From Adiantum capillus-veneris (Eukaryota; Streptophyta; Polypodiopsida; Polypodiales; Pteridaceae), in the NCBI GenBank assembly GCA_014529385.2, contig CM043949.1, forward strand, positions 109,365,977 through 109,429,976: DNA of 64,000 bases, given 5' to 3'. Shown here one piece after another: positions 29,329 through 41,698 of this stretch. Each line of letters opens with the position of its first letter. Within the stretch, counting starts at the first letter, position 1. The position numbers and the translations under genes are program-made. The notes beneath the pieces were generated by a model. That model saw only the letters and a program-made list of their open reading frames with translations. It did not search any database and was not told the DNA's origin.

Positions 29329-29462
29329 CGTAGGAAACTATCCCAAGAGACCTTAAAGATCTAGTCGACCGGAGTTGAACTCAAGACGTGTTATTCATGA
29401 GGGAAATGGCATAACCAATCTATCATACTTCGGTGATAGAAAACTTATACCATTTTTCTCCT
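29329..29462 (-). repeat. tRNA-like (SINE-like) repeat, copy 1
   Basis: On the minus strand a box-A-like TGATAGATTGG (29425-29415) is followed ~33 bases later by a box-B-like GTTCAACTC (29380-29372). The spacing and sequence fit an RNA polymerase III internal promoter of a tRNA-derived SINE. The unit also shares CGTAGGAAACTATCCC and TTATACCATTTTTCTC flanks with copies 2 and 3. Confidence 0.5.
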
Positions 29463-29525
29463 TTTTTTTATTGGCGTTCACACAACCACACACACACACC
29501 CGAGAAGAAGAGAGTTTAATTTAAT

Positions 29526-29663
29526 ATCGTAGGAAACTAATTAAAGAGACCTAAAGATGTAGCCGACGAGGAGTTGAACTCAAAACCTATTATTCAAGAG
29601 GGAAATGGCATAACCAATCTACCACACTTGGGTGATAGAAAGGTTATACCATTTTTCTCTTTT
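29526..29663 (-). repeat. tRNA-like (SINE-like) repeat, copy 2
   Basis: This is the best copy. Minus-strand TGGTAGATTGG (29624-29614) matches the box A consensus TRGYNNANNGG, and GTTCAACTC (29579-29571) matches box B GWTCRANNC, with about 33 bases between. It is ~85-90 percent like copy 1, and the two are separated by a short spacer with a CA run. Confidence 0.55.
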
Positions 29664-29723
29664 TATTGGACACACACACCCACACACACACACACACACA
29701 CACAAAAAGAAGAGATTTTTAAC

Positions 29724-29970
29724 GTCGTAGAAAACTATCCCAAAAGACGTTAAAGATTAGGTTAGATATCGATGTAGACTTACGTTAAATTAGATTTAGG
29801 TTTATTTAAGTTAAATTAGATTAAATTTATGTTTATTTTTAGTTAGATTTACGTTTGATTAGATTTATGTTTATTATTTACGTTATTTACCTGTTATTGA
29901 AGAGGAAAATGGCATAACCAATCTACCACACTTGGGTGATAGAAAGGTTATACCATTTTCCTCTTTTTAT
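29724..29970 (-). repeat. tRNA-like (SINE-like) repeat, copy 3, split
   Basis: The GTAGAAAACTATCCC part (29724-29757) and the box A part (TGGTAGATTGG at 29928-29918, then TTATACCATTTTCCTC) are separated by ~130 bases of TTAGATTTAGGTTTA-like sequence. The box B portion is missing. A second stretch of the same AT-rich sequence follows at about 29975-30058. Confidence 0.45.
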
Positions 29971-30059
29971 CGTTTAAGATAAGGCTAGATTTAGATTTAC
30001 GTTAGATTAGGTTTAGGTTTATTTAAGTTAGATTAGATTAGATTTAGGTTTATTTTGAG

Positions 30060-30395
30060 TACACCAAAGGATTATACTACCTACGCGTTTGAGAGTGGCC
30101 GGTGTCTCGATCACTGCATCGGAGATGCTTAGGAGTGACTCGAACACTGCGTCAGGGTCACCTAGAGGCCTGTATGATGAGCATTCATTGGACATGGTTA
30201 CTATAGTTCACGGGAGGGACATGCCAAAGTGATACGCCTACCTCATCAATCGTATGTCCGATGAGACCATTATGACCCCTGAGGGGAAGCAAGTGATGGG
30301 CCGCATACAACAGTTGTGTAGATGTGAATGGGCCTCACATATACAAATACTTCAATGCAAGAGTTTAATACTAGCTTTGGAAATCCCATAAGGGA
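30060..30395 (+). other. Open coding-like stretch in the CACTA 5' region, function unknown
   Basis: One plus-strand frame stays open for over 100 codons apart from a single TGA near 30233. It includes GVSITASEMLRSDSNTASGS and YLINRMSDETIMTPEGKQVM. It is less AT-rich than its surroundings. It could be a remnant first exon of the transposase or a captured gene piece. I do not recognise a family. Confidence 0.3.
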
Positions 30396-30788
30396 AATCT
30401 CACTCTACCTGTAGATAATCCCAAGAGGTCAGCACAAGACTTATTTTCAACGTAGGTTCTTGCCTACATAAATGTCTTATCTTCCAGGAGTGGGCCTATG
30501 AAATGTTTTAAGGAGGATAATTATAGGCAAAAAGGAGCAACACTGTTCTGTTTATTTTTTATTTTTTGGAGGAGGGGGGCTTTCTAGCTTTGCAAGGACA
30601 CAAAAGAAATCTTTTTAATTAATGGACAAAAGACACTCTTACAAGACTTTTTATAGGAAGATTCTTTAGAGAAAGGTTACTTTTGTGGAGAAGGTTTGAA
30701 GGGGAGAAAAATGTGGCTTTTTTGTTATTGCATACATACATATATATATATTAGACATAGAGAGAGAGAGAGAGGGAGAGGGAGATAG

Positions 30789-30820
<32 letters not shown>

Positions 30821-31164
30821 GGGAAATGACACTTGAAGGCTGATGCCCTTTGAAATGATGTACATAGTGCACACAATCTCTTTTCTACTGTGAAAAGTTG
30901 TTAAACGAATGGTGAAAAGATCTACTGTGAAAAGATGTTAAGATGCTGTGAAATGCTACAACTAGAGAAGAGGCAAAGGGGTTTTTTCCACTACATGTAC
31001 TATCATGTAGACGTGGGTGTGTAGATTTCTTGTACCCACAAATATAGGCATTGACCAATAAAGACGAGATTATAACCCGGTGGTTCTGATGTCCGTGCAC
31101 CTCTAGACCGAGGTGTGCGGGGATTGGACACGACTAGAGAATGTGAGGTATTTTACAGCGTGAA

Positions 31165-31167
<3 letters not shown>
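30396..31167. other. CACTA internal sequence without a recognised gene
   Basis: Contains TA/GA simple sequence at about 30740-30820 and otherwise nothing that I can identify. It probably holds the promoter and 5' UTR of the transposase gene. Confidence 0.45.

Positions 31168-31231
<64 letters not shown>
31168..31231. repeat. (GA)n microsatellite, ~64 bp
   Basis: Pure GA run directly ahead of the TNP2-like coding region. Confidence 0.95.
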
Positions 31232-31233
<2 letters not shown>

Positions 31234-33937
31234 AACGAAGGATGCCAATAGAAGATAAAATTTTTTGTCCAGGTTATAAGATTTTTGCCCTCATTATGAG
31301 TAGTGACGAGGATGTGGGGCCATCCAACCGATACGAGGATGTGGGGCCGTCAACGAGGATCTTATGTCCTTGTAATCAATGCAAGCATGCTGTGCGACGG
31401 ACAAGACGTGTTTCTTTGCAGCACGTTCGCGAATTTGGCGAGTTCGATCCATCTATTATAGATTGAGTTGTTGCCAATTATAACTCGTCAGACTCTGACG
31501 CTGGCCAACAGGCAGCAATCTTGCAACCCAATAGACGTGTTCGCAGGTACTTTGGTCAAGCAGCATATGTGAGGCCACAAGAGGTAGCCTCTGAAAGCTC
31601 GGGGGATGATCATGCAGACCATATTCCCAACGATGCAATGTTTGAGCCCGAGATTGATGAAATGATCGAGACGATCATGGATTCAGAAAGGCTTATCTAT
31701 GATGATATGAAAAGTGAAGCCGATACGCCATTGTATAATGGAGCACGTGTGTCTAGATTGAAAGCGCTCCTGGTTCTTCTCAACATGCAGGCAAAGTTTG
31801 GATGGAGTGACACTAGCATCACAACGCTTTTCGAGTGATCTATTAAAATTAGTTTACTTTAATAAAACTCTAAATGTATAATGATCTAATAGATTTTTAC
31901 ACAATTGTACCGTATTTTTATGTTGTGTAGATTGCTCAAAGAGCACATACTACCAGCTGATAATGTGATGCCAAATTCTTGAGAGGAAACAAGAAATATT
32001 TTGGAAAACTTGGGGATGGATTACAATTCGATCCATGCTTGTCCTAATGACTGCATTCTTTTCCGAGGGGAATACATAGACATGAAGAAGTGTCCGAAAT
32101 GTGATTCCGAGAGATATCGAGTAGATCTCCACGGAAAAAAAATTCCACAAAAGGTTTTACGATATTTTCCTCTGTTTCCTCGCATCAAGCATTTCTTCGA
32201 ATGTAAGTCCATGTCTGCCCTAGCATCATGGCATGAGGAGAATAAATCTTCGGATGGTATGCTACGGATTCCTGTAGATTGTGCAGCCTGGAAACGTATA
32301 GATGGAACATGGTCGGATTTTGCCAGGGAAGCTCGAAATTTGCGCTTAGGCCTGGCTATGGATGGCGTAAATCCATTTGGTCAAAGATCAACATCTTACA
32401 ATGTATGGCCCGTTGTCATCGTCAACTACAACATTCCCCCGTGGTTGACTATGAAGAAGGGGCACCTATGGCTAAGCTAGATTGTGCCGGGATGATATAA
32501 AGTGAAGAATATGGATGTGTATCTTCGCCCACTATTGGAAGAGCTACAAAAATTGTGGATTGGCATAGAAGTGGTGGATATGAGCCGACACACAGGTCGA
32601 CGGAATGCTTTGATCAGAGGCATTCTAATGTGGACCATGCATGACTATCCCGGACTAACAGAATGTTCAGGTGATCTATTTACACTCCTCACTTAGACAC
32701 TGTAAATCTTGGTTTTTCTCAAGCTGATGTATTATCATGTGTATATATCCAGGGCTTCAAACAAGCGGATACAGAGCATGTGTCACATGTGGACCTAGAC
32801 TGAATGCACGTAGGGCGCCCTCATTGAAGAAGAAAATCTATGAAGGTCATCAAGAGTATCTTCCAGAGAATCATATGTTACGTGACGGCTTTTTGGGAAG
32901 AGAGCCACCGAGGATGTCTGTACAAGCATGGTTAGAGCAGAAGGAGATGTGTGATGACGGATTGCCCCCAGGGATGAAGAGACTATCTCTATGGTACGAG
33001 TTACCATACTGGCCCCGACTCATGATCAATCACTTGCTCGATCCAATGCACATATTCAAGAATGTGGGTAATCTACTATGGGACGATCTGACCGGCAAGA
33101 AAGATACTTTGGGAGCCAGTGTTGACCTTAGAAATGTGGATCGTATGGAGCAATATTGGCCGCAAACAGCATCCGATGGATCAATAAAACTCCCTAAAGC
33201 ACCATGGATTTTCACAAGAGCCCAAGAACGCAAAGTAAAAGAGACCATTCGATCTTTGCGAACCCCCACTGGCGTAATGCACTCGCTCCGAACGTGTTTT
33301 ACTAAAGAAGGAAAGCTTACCGGTTTGAAGTCACACGACTAGCGTAAAATGTGTCAAGTATGTTCATACTGGAATATATCATAGTGGGAATTGTGTAACA
33401 AATTCGTGTGTGGACTTTAATATCATTGCTGCACGTGTTTTGCAGTTTATTTTACCGGTTTCCATTGAGGGATGTTTGTCTCTTGACGTCCGTAACACAA
33501 TCTACAAACTTGCGAAGTTGGTGCAATGGATCTCACCAAAGGAGATCAACGTAGACTCCATACCATTCGCCAAACTAAACACTGCGGAGGTTGTGTGCAT
33601 GTTTGAGAAACATTTTCCTACTACCATGCTAACCATTCAGGTGCATCTTCTTGTTCACATAGTTGATGAGGTGAAAATAGTTGGCCCAGTACATTCCAGA
33701 TGGATGTTCTTTTTTGAACGTTTCATGAAAACACTCAAGGGATATGTGCGTCAGAAGGCACGTCCGGAGGGTAGCATGGTAGAAGGTTGGCTGGTATCAG
33801 AGTCCCTAGTGTACATTAGATAGTGGCTAGAAGGATTTGATAAAGCCCGGGACATGCTATTGCGAACCATAGATGATGAGCGCATATATGGGATTGTCAT
33901 GTGCAATCTCGGTGTTGAGAAGAAGATGACGGAAGAT

Positions 33938-33942
33938 CTAGA
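33938..33942. repeat. CTAGA target duplication of copia-1 (left copy)
   Basis: Same five bases at 39683-39687 after the 3' LTR. Confidence 0.92.
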
Positions 33943-34186
33943 TGTTAAAGAATATGATGTTAAAGAATATGATGTTAAAGAATATGTCCATTGTGCTATG
34001 GGCGGTCGGACACTGACTATACTATGTTGTAAATATACTTTGAATATAGTTAAAAAAGAGAAGAAGAGAAGAGCAGCTCGTTGAATGGCTGCTGTAGGGT
34101 AACGATTGTGTGTGTGTGTCTCAATGTGTGTTGGTGTGTGTGCGTAGTCTTATTTTCTACCTTCTCCATCACCTGTGCACTCTACA
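33943..34186 (+). repeat. 5' LTR of copia-1
   Basis: It begins TGTTAAAG and ends CTCTACA. A 15-base unit TGTTAAAGAATATGA is repeated three times at its start, against two in the 3' LTR. A GT-rich stretch near 34107 also differs in length. Confidence 0.95.
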
Positions 34187-34189
34187 AAG

Positions 34190-34201
34190 TGGTATCAGAG
34201 C
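34190..34201 (+). other. Primer binding site of copia-1
   Basis: TGGTATCAGAGC, the exact plant tRNA-iMet primer site, three bases inside the 5' LTR. Confidence 0.95.
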
Positions 34202-35012
34202 TTAGTTTAAGGAGCTACAGTTAATACACAGGTTTCCGTAGCTTTGGAAAACAGCAAAAAAGAGAGGTTTTTAGGTCATAACTCCCTCACCCGAACTCGG
34301 AATACAGTGATCCAGGAGTCTATCTTTATGCTTTTGGGCATTCCGGACGCATTGGAATACTTAGATTTGCCAAAATCTGCAATTTTTTACAGCAAAGAGC
34401 CAGTTCACACAAGCATAGAAGATGTCCAGTTTTGCACTCGGCAGTAGATTTACAGGTTACAGGTGAAGAATTCAGCATTTATACAGGTTTTGGAGAGCGA
34501 CATAGAGATTTTGCATCATGATATTGTGTTATCAAAGATTATGTTTGGTTGTTGTGGGTCCGTTATGGACAGCCGCCTATGTAAGAAAGGTTGTGGGAAG
34601 AATTTGAGGCGGTTATATTGTCAGATTGAGTACTTTGTGGTTATGTATGGATATGTGGTTAATGTATTTTGGAAAACTGCAGCCTTTGTGAGGGTCGAGT
34701 GAGGTTTTTTGAAGCCTTGCCTTGGGAGCTTTGGTACCTTGGCAAGGTAGATTAGGTACTGGAGCGAACCCCCGACTGGCCCCACGAAAGACCTCATATG
34801 TCGTTTATGACTATGGGAAGAAGGTGGATGTATGGATATGTGGTACAGGACAGCGTATGGATTGCATTTGCATACAGGTCCATGTGGACATTGTTTTAGA
34901 GTATTTATGCATAGTACTGAGTCAGTCTGTGAAAAAGTGAGTCAGTGGATTTTCCCTTGGCAGTGAGAGATTTTCTCCCAGTGTTTATGAGCACTTTGGT
35001 TGAGATTGTCAC

Positions 35013-36260
35013 TTGAGATATTGTCCAAATACAAACGAAACTCTGTCGAAATTTTGTCAAAAATACTTTGGAAGAAATGAGAGAGTGAAGATGGCAGAAA
35101 GTTCAACTCAAGTCACACAGATTGTTGGAGAGAAGCTGACCAGAGAGAACTACAGCATATGGTCTTACAGGATGGAGAACTTTATCATGGGCAAAGGTTT
35201 ATGGGATTATATTACAGGTGAACAAGAGTGTCCCGAGGTTGGTTTGGAACCAAATAGAGAGAATGTTGAAGCACATAAAGCATGGCAAGCAGGAGTAGAA
35301 GCTTACAAGAAGTGGATCGAGAATTCAAGGAAAGTGATGCATTGGATTTCACTATGCATTAGTGACTTCTTTATACCACATGTGAAGAAGGCTCAATCTC
35401 CAAAGGAAGCATGGGAGATACTAGCAAGAATGAACAGCTCCAATACAGAACCACGAAAAGTTCACTTGAAGCAAAGGTTACATTGTGTATGGCAAGGAAA
35501 TAGATCCATATCAGATTATGTGACAGAGATAAAGCAAATACAAGAAGATCTTGCGAGCATTAATGTTGAAGTTCCAGATGATGACTTAGTTTCAGTGACA
35601 TTGAATGGTTTGGGACCGGAATACAAGTCATTGGATACATCTATATCTGTTCGAGGACACATGCCTGATTTTGAAGAGTTAGTAAACCTTTGTTTGCAAG
35701 AAGAGGTGAAGTTAGGCAAGTCAGGTCCTTCTACATCAAATAACAATTCCAGAGATCAGGTTTTTTACTCTAGAGGTCGTGGAAACAATAGAGGTGGAAG
35801 AGGAAACTATGGTCGTGGAAACAATGCTGGAAGAGGTCAATGGCAAAACCAACAAAGTCAAAGTTACAATGATTATAGCCAAAGAGGCAGGGGGAGAGCC
35901 CGAACTCGTGGACGTGGAGGTGGACGATTTGTACATCCTCAAAGAGATGGATATTGTAACAGATGTGGCATTTATGGTCACTTTGAAAGAGAATGTTACA
36001 CAAGGCTAAATCAAAATCGTGATCGTGGTGGAAGAGGCCGAGGTTATGGCAGACATGGAGGAAACTTTGCTGGATACAATCCTCATGATCAAAATATATA
36101 TGACAATAGATTGAGTGGACATTTATTTCCTATGGAGCATGTTGTTGGAAGCATGGTGGAGCCACATCATACAGATGATTGGTATTTAGATAGTGGTGCC
36201 ACAAATCATATGACATATCATGGTGAATTGTTTGACAAAAAAGAAGTTAGAAGAGAATGA
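35013..36260 (+). pseudogene. Copia-1 gag and protease region
   Basis: Gag starts near 35091 (MAESSTQVTQIVGEKLTREN) with the copia-type NYSIWSYRMENFI block. It has an arginine/glycine-rich basic region (about 35770-35930), a CCHC knuckle CNRCGIYGHFEREC (about 35957), and the aspartic protease start WYLDSGATNHMT (about 36181). The virus-like-particle protein and its protease are recognisable. Treated as part of the fossil. Confidence 0.92.
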
Positions 36261-37800
36261 CTTTGTCGCTACAGGTGATAATACTATGCATAGGATTACA
36301 CATGTTGGTTCAGTTCCATTGCTAGAAAAAGACGGGACATACAACACATTGGGAGATGTTCTATATGTACCTTCAATCACAAAGAATTTAGCATCAGTTG
36401 GACAAATGACAGATCAAGGGTTGCAAGTCCGTTTTAATCGTTATGGCTGCTTCATAGAGGAGTTTCACAAAGGTAGACCAGGCAAGATATTGGCACGTGG
36501 AAGAAAGAAAGGTCGCTTGTTCTCATTGGAAGCTGGCGATCCATGTTTACATAGTGGTATGTATGCAAACAAATCAGCCACTCAAGATAATTGGGCAGAG
36601 TTATGGCATAAGAGGATTGGTCATGTCAATTTTAGAAGACTAAAGCATATGAAATCAAATCAAATTGTATGTGGATTACCAAAGTTTGGCAGATTGAATT
36701 TTGATCATGTTTGTGAAGCTTGTCAATTTGGAAAGCAATCTCGTTTACCATTTCCAAAGAGGGGGAGAATTAGCCAAAGTCCTTTGGAAATTGTTCATTC
36801 AGATATTTGGGGACCTTGTGATCATGCTACACCAAATGGTTGTCGATATTTTATCACATTTACGGATGATTACAACAGAATGACATGGTTTTACTTTCTA
36901 AAGGCAAAGTCAGAGGCATTTGAGGTATTCTTGGAGTTCAAGGTTATGGTTGAGAAAGAGAATGGTTGTCAAATTAAATGCCTACGTACAGATGGAGGGG
37001 GAGAGTACATGTCACACAGTTTTGATGATTACTTACGTGAACAAGGCATAAGAAGACAGATTACTTGCAGATACACACCACAACAAAATGGAGTTGCTGA
37101 GAGAAAGAATAGAGTCATAGCAGAGATTGCAAGAGCCACGATGAATGAGATGAATATGCCATTAACATATTGGGCTGAAGCAGTTCATACAGTAGTACAC
37201 ATTATGAATCGAACACCAACAGCTGCCATTCATGAAATTTCACCTTATGAGAGACTTTATGGGACCAAGCCAACAGTTTCCTACATGAAAGTTTTTGGAT
37301 GTGTTTGCTATGTTCATGTGCCAAATGAAGCAAGAAATAAGATGGAGCCAAAGGCAGTGAAGTGTATATTCTTGGGCTACCCAGTTGAAAAGAAAGGTTA
37401 CAAGTGCTATGATCCTACGACAAGACAAGTTTATGTCAGTAGAGATGTCAGATTTTGTGAGCATGAACCATGGTATAAACCAAAGCCAGTGATGATAGAA
37501 GATAAGTATGAAGAGCAAGAGAATGTGCATCATGTTGTTGATAAGCCAGGACCATCAACAAGAACTATTTCAGGACCACATATGGCAGAGGAGAGTACAG
37601 GAAGTGTCAACCCATGGAGTGGTCGTTTGCGAGATAAGAACAAAGACGAGAAAGGCAAGAAGAAAGTGGTTGAAGAGAGTTCTGGAGATGAAAGCCTTGA
37701 TGAAGAACATCTTTTACCACATTTGAGGACACCTGGCAGTAGGCATATTGAGAAATATATACCCCCATATGCAAGAGTTGAAGAGAAGAGTGCACCATAG
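36261..37800 (+). pseudogene. Copia-1 integrase region
   Basis: Contains the GAG-pre-integrase part (WHKRIGHVNFRRLKHM), the HHCC zinc finger (CEACQFGKQ), and the integrase core (VHSDIWGPC, LRTDGGGEY, TPQQNGVAERKNR, with the D, D and E catalytic blocks). The C-terminal GY...KGYKCYDP region follows. The last part is acidic and links to the reverse transcriptase. Confidence 0.93.
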
Positions 37801-39455
37801 TTGAGAAGATCAGAGAGGGTGCGTTATCCAGTTGATAGATTGACATACAACGGTTACATGCGTACACATTATGCATACATGGTTTCACGTGTGCAACATA
37901 AAGAGCCTACATGTTTTCAAGAGGCAATTGGAAAATCAGAATGGGAGTCAGCTATGGATGATGAGATGGATGCTCTTGTGAAGAATGACACTTGGGACTT
38001 GGTTCACTTGCCAAGTGGAAAGAAAGCAATTGGTTCAAAATGGGTATACAAAGTCAAGTGCAAGTCACATGGTAGTGTGGAAAGATACAAAGCGAGGCTT
38101 GTTTCTAAAGGTTATGCACAAACAAAAGGCCTTGATTATGATGAGACATTTAGTCCAGTTGCAAAGATGACAACAGTCAGATTGGTGATAGCAATGGCAA
38201 GTATGTTTGGTTGGAAGTTACGGCAAATGGATGTGGATAATGCATTCTTGAATGGTGACTTGGAAGAAGAAGTTTATATGATATAGCCAGAGGGTTATCA
38301 ACATCCAGAGTTTCCATATTATGTGTGTAAGTTGAAGAAAGCATTGTATGGTTTGAAGCAAGCATCTAGAGCTTGGTGTGAAAAGATAATCAGATTCTTG
38401 AAGAAGATTGGATTTAAACAGTCTACTGCTGATCACTCATTGTTTTTGAAGCATGTTGATGGAGAGATCGTCGTTATTGTTATCTATGTTGATGACTTGA
38501 TTCTCACTGGAAGTCATGATGAGCAAATTTTGCATGTCAAGAAGAGTTTGTTGAAAGAATTCAACATGAAGGATCTTGGTGAGTTGAGATATTTCTTGGG
38601 AATTGAAATTGTCAATACTTTATCAGGAATTTGAATGATACAAAGACAATACGCATTGGATATGCTTGAGAAGTATGGAATGACAGCGTGCAAACCGGTT
38701 GATACACCTCTTGATCAAAATGTGAAGTTGTTTGATGATGGACATTACATTGAGGATGTCACTATGTACCGCAAGATGGTTGGAAGCTTTATTTACTTGA
38801 CAATAACAAGGCCACATTTGAGTTATGCAGTGGGTGTTGTGAGTCAATTAATGCAAAAGCCATGTAAAAGTCATCTTGATGCAATGAGACGGATTATGAG
38901 ATATGTGAAAGCCACAATCAGTTATGGAATGTTTTATGAAAAGAATGGGAAGCTTTGTCTTTATGGTTACACAGTGCAGATTGGGTAGGAGATTTTATGG
39001 ATAGAAGATCTATAAGTGGTTATGCATTTTCCATTGGCAATGATATGATAAGTTGGAGTAGCAAGAAGTAATCAATTGTAGCATTATCAAGTACAGAAGT
39101 TGAATATCGTGGAGCAGCTTTGGCAACATGTGAAGAGTCATGGTTGAGAGTACTTATGGTAGACTTTGGTTTTGACTATCTTGACAGTGTCATTATATAT
39201 TGTGACAATATTAGCAGCATCATGTTGGCAAAGAATTCAGTCTACCATGCTCGCACTAAACACATTGAAGTACATTATCACTTCATTAGAGAAAAAGTTT
39301 TGGCAAATGAGATTGATTTGGTGTATGTGAAGACAAATGATCAAGTTGCGGATATATTCACAAAAGCTCTTGGAAAGGAGAAGTTTTGCTACTTTCGTGA
39401 AGCATTGGGAATCCATCATATGCAAGCTCACTCTGAGCTTGAGGGGGAGTGTTAA
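37801..39455 (+). pseudogene. Copia-1 reverse transcriptase and RNase H region
   Basis: Reverse transcriptase blocks: [66 protein letters not shown] and VIYVDDLILTG. RNase H then follows, with IEVHYHFIREK and QVADIFTKAL at the end. Several breaks are present in this part. Confidence 0.93.
39441..39449 (+). other. Polypurine tract of copia-1
   Basis: GAGGGGGAG directly ahead of the 3' LTR start TGTTAAAG. Confidence 0.9.
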
Positions 39456-39682
39456 AGAATATGATGTTAAAGAATATGTCCATTGTGCTATGGGCGGCCG
39501 GACACTGACTATACTATGTTGTAAATATACTTTGAATATAGTTAAAAAAGAGAAGAAGAGAAGAGCAGCTCGTTGAATGGCTGCTGCAGGGTAACGATTG
39601 TGTGTGTGTGTGTGTCTCGATGTGTGTTGGTGTGTGTGCGTAGTCTTCTTTTCTACCTTCTCCATCACCTGCGCACTCTACA
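39450..39682 (+). repeat. 3' LTR of copia-1
   Basis: 233 bp, ~98 percent like the 5' LTR. It is followed by CTAGA (39683-39687), after which the transposase exon resumes. Confidence 0.95.
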
Positions 39683-40788
39683 CTAGAGGCTAAAATCAAC
39701 CGATTTTGCATGCTTCACAATCCAGTGATGCAAAAGTGGATTTCACAATATGAGAATGCAAAGCAAGAGCGACAAAGGGCACGAATCGAGTGGAGACAAG
39801 GAAGAAGACCACCAATGCACTATCTGACAGGTCTGGAGAGCCTACCAACATTCATGAGCTTAAGATGGCTGCACAACCAATTGAAAAGCGCACAACAGTG
39901 CGGTGAAGAAGTGACTGAGGAAGAGTGGGAGTACTCTCGGGGTTGCGCGACCAAGGTAAGTTTCAATGTACGACTAGTGACTTTCTAGGTGTTTGAACGG
40001 CCACTCATAATCTTTGTTGGTTGTAGTATAAGTCATACACAGTACCATGGTGTAAAGGTCGACATTTTAGGATGGAACGGATCGACAAAAAGCGTTTTAC
40101 TCAAGATTGTGGAATCATGGAAAAATTTGAACAGTCTAGTCGACGACGGTCCTCTGATGCATATCCTGTGGTGGCGAAACTCACTTACTTCGGCACGCTA
40201 CAAGAGATTTTGAGGATCGATTATAGAGGATTTTTTGTCGACTAGTTCGACGTGCAATGGTTCAAGATAATCATGGAGGGTTGCAACGCTACTGTGCATA
40301 GAGGAGAGTCTAATTTTCTTGAGGTGGATTCAACTAAGAAATGGATTGACCTAAGAGACACTTTCGTACTACCCGAGCATTGTGAACAAGTAAGTATGTA
40401 AATAGTTAACATCCCATTTTAGAATTTATGTGCTTGGAAGCTGTAAGTTATGTGGCTCTGGCAGGTGATATTTCATCCTACAAAGTCTGCATCAAACTGG
40501 TGGTACGTCATAGAGGTAGCCCCTCGTAGTGCACGGACGTATGAAGGCTACCATGTGCCAATCACAATGGCATCAATGGAGGAGATCGGAGAAGATGCTC
40601 AGTCAGAAGCCGTTGAGGTGGTGCTAGACAAACATCAAGCTGCTACTCTCTATGGGGTGCATGCAGAGGATCTACAAAATGAAACGGAGGACATCTGTTT
40701 AAACGGAGAGCTCTATATAGATATAGGAAGTTATGCTGAGCTATGCGAGGATGAGAGAGAGATCTCTTAAAGCTATAAATATTGTATT

Positions 40789-41500
<712 letters not shown>

Positions 41501-41698
41501 TTGTATTTATATGCATCATTGCGTCATTGTATTTAATGTTCTTTGCGTCCACTCCAGGTATGTATGCTCTAGGTATGTTCTCACAAGCAGGGACGACGAG
41601 CACCTCCTCCTCTCTCTCTCTCTCTGTATCTACTTGTCCATGTTTTCTACTCCATTCATTCAATATTAAGTTTAAATGTTTGTGTATTTAATGCACGC

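Larger units (their letters stand above)
33943..39682 (+). mobile_element. Ty1/copia LTR retrotransposon copia-1, nested in the CACTA transposase gene
   Basis: The element is complete from LTR to LTR. It has a 244-bp 5' LTR, iMet primer site, gag with zinc knuckle, protease, integrase, reverse transcriptase, RNase H, polypurine tract, a 233-bp 3' LTR, and CTAGA duplications. The domain order (integrase before reverse transcriptase) defines Ty1/copia. The LTRs differ at about five of ~230 aligned bases (~2 percent) plus two simple-repeat length changes, making this the youngest datable element in the window. Its coding region has only a handful of breaks. Confidence 0.96.
31242..40770 (+). pseudogene. 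TNP2-like CACTA transposase gene, interrupted by copia-1
   Basis: The coding order is: partial transposase-associated domain (ILCPCNQCK, 31362); PLYNGARVSRLKALLVLLNM; then HACPNDCILFRGEYIDMKKC, RYFPLFPRIKHFF and ARNLRLGLAMDGVNPFGQ (TNP2 core, 32030-32390); VYLRPLLEELQKLW; CDDGLPPGMKRLSLWYELPY and HLLDPMHIFKNV (32950-33065); a DUF4218-like part (33445-33822); and a DUF4216-like C-terminus (40025-40770: KLTYFGTLQEILRIDYRGFF, then FVLPEHCEQ). Clear introns include 31835-31930, about 32671-32752, 33357-33444 and two after the copia insertion, with GT-AG ends that keep frame. At least five in-frame stops (for example near 31464, 31980, 32478, 32490, 33822 and 40241) show it is dead. Copia-1 sits at 33943-39687 between codons of one exon. 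Confidence 0.9.

Noticed and set aside
28843-29356. Long minus-strand frames over CT/CA/GA tracts
   Set aside because: Low-complexity artefacts of compound microsatellites.
29372-29425. Functional tRNA gene
   Set aside because: Box A and box B fit, but no convincing acceptor stem or anticodon arm pairing was seen, and the unit is repeated in tandem.
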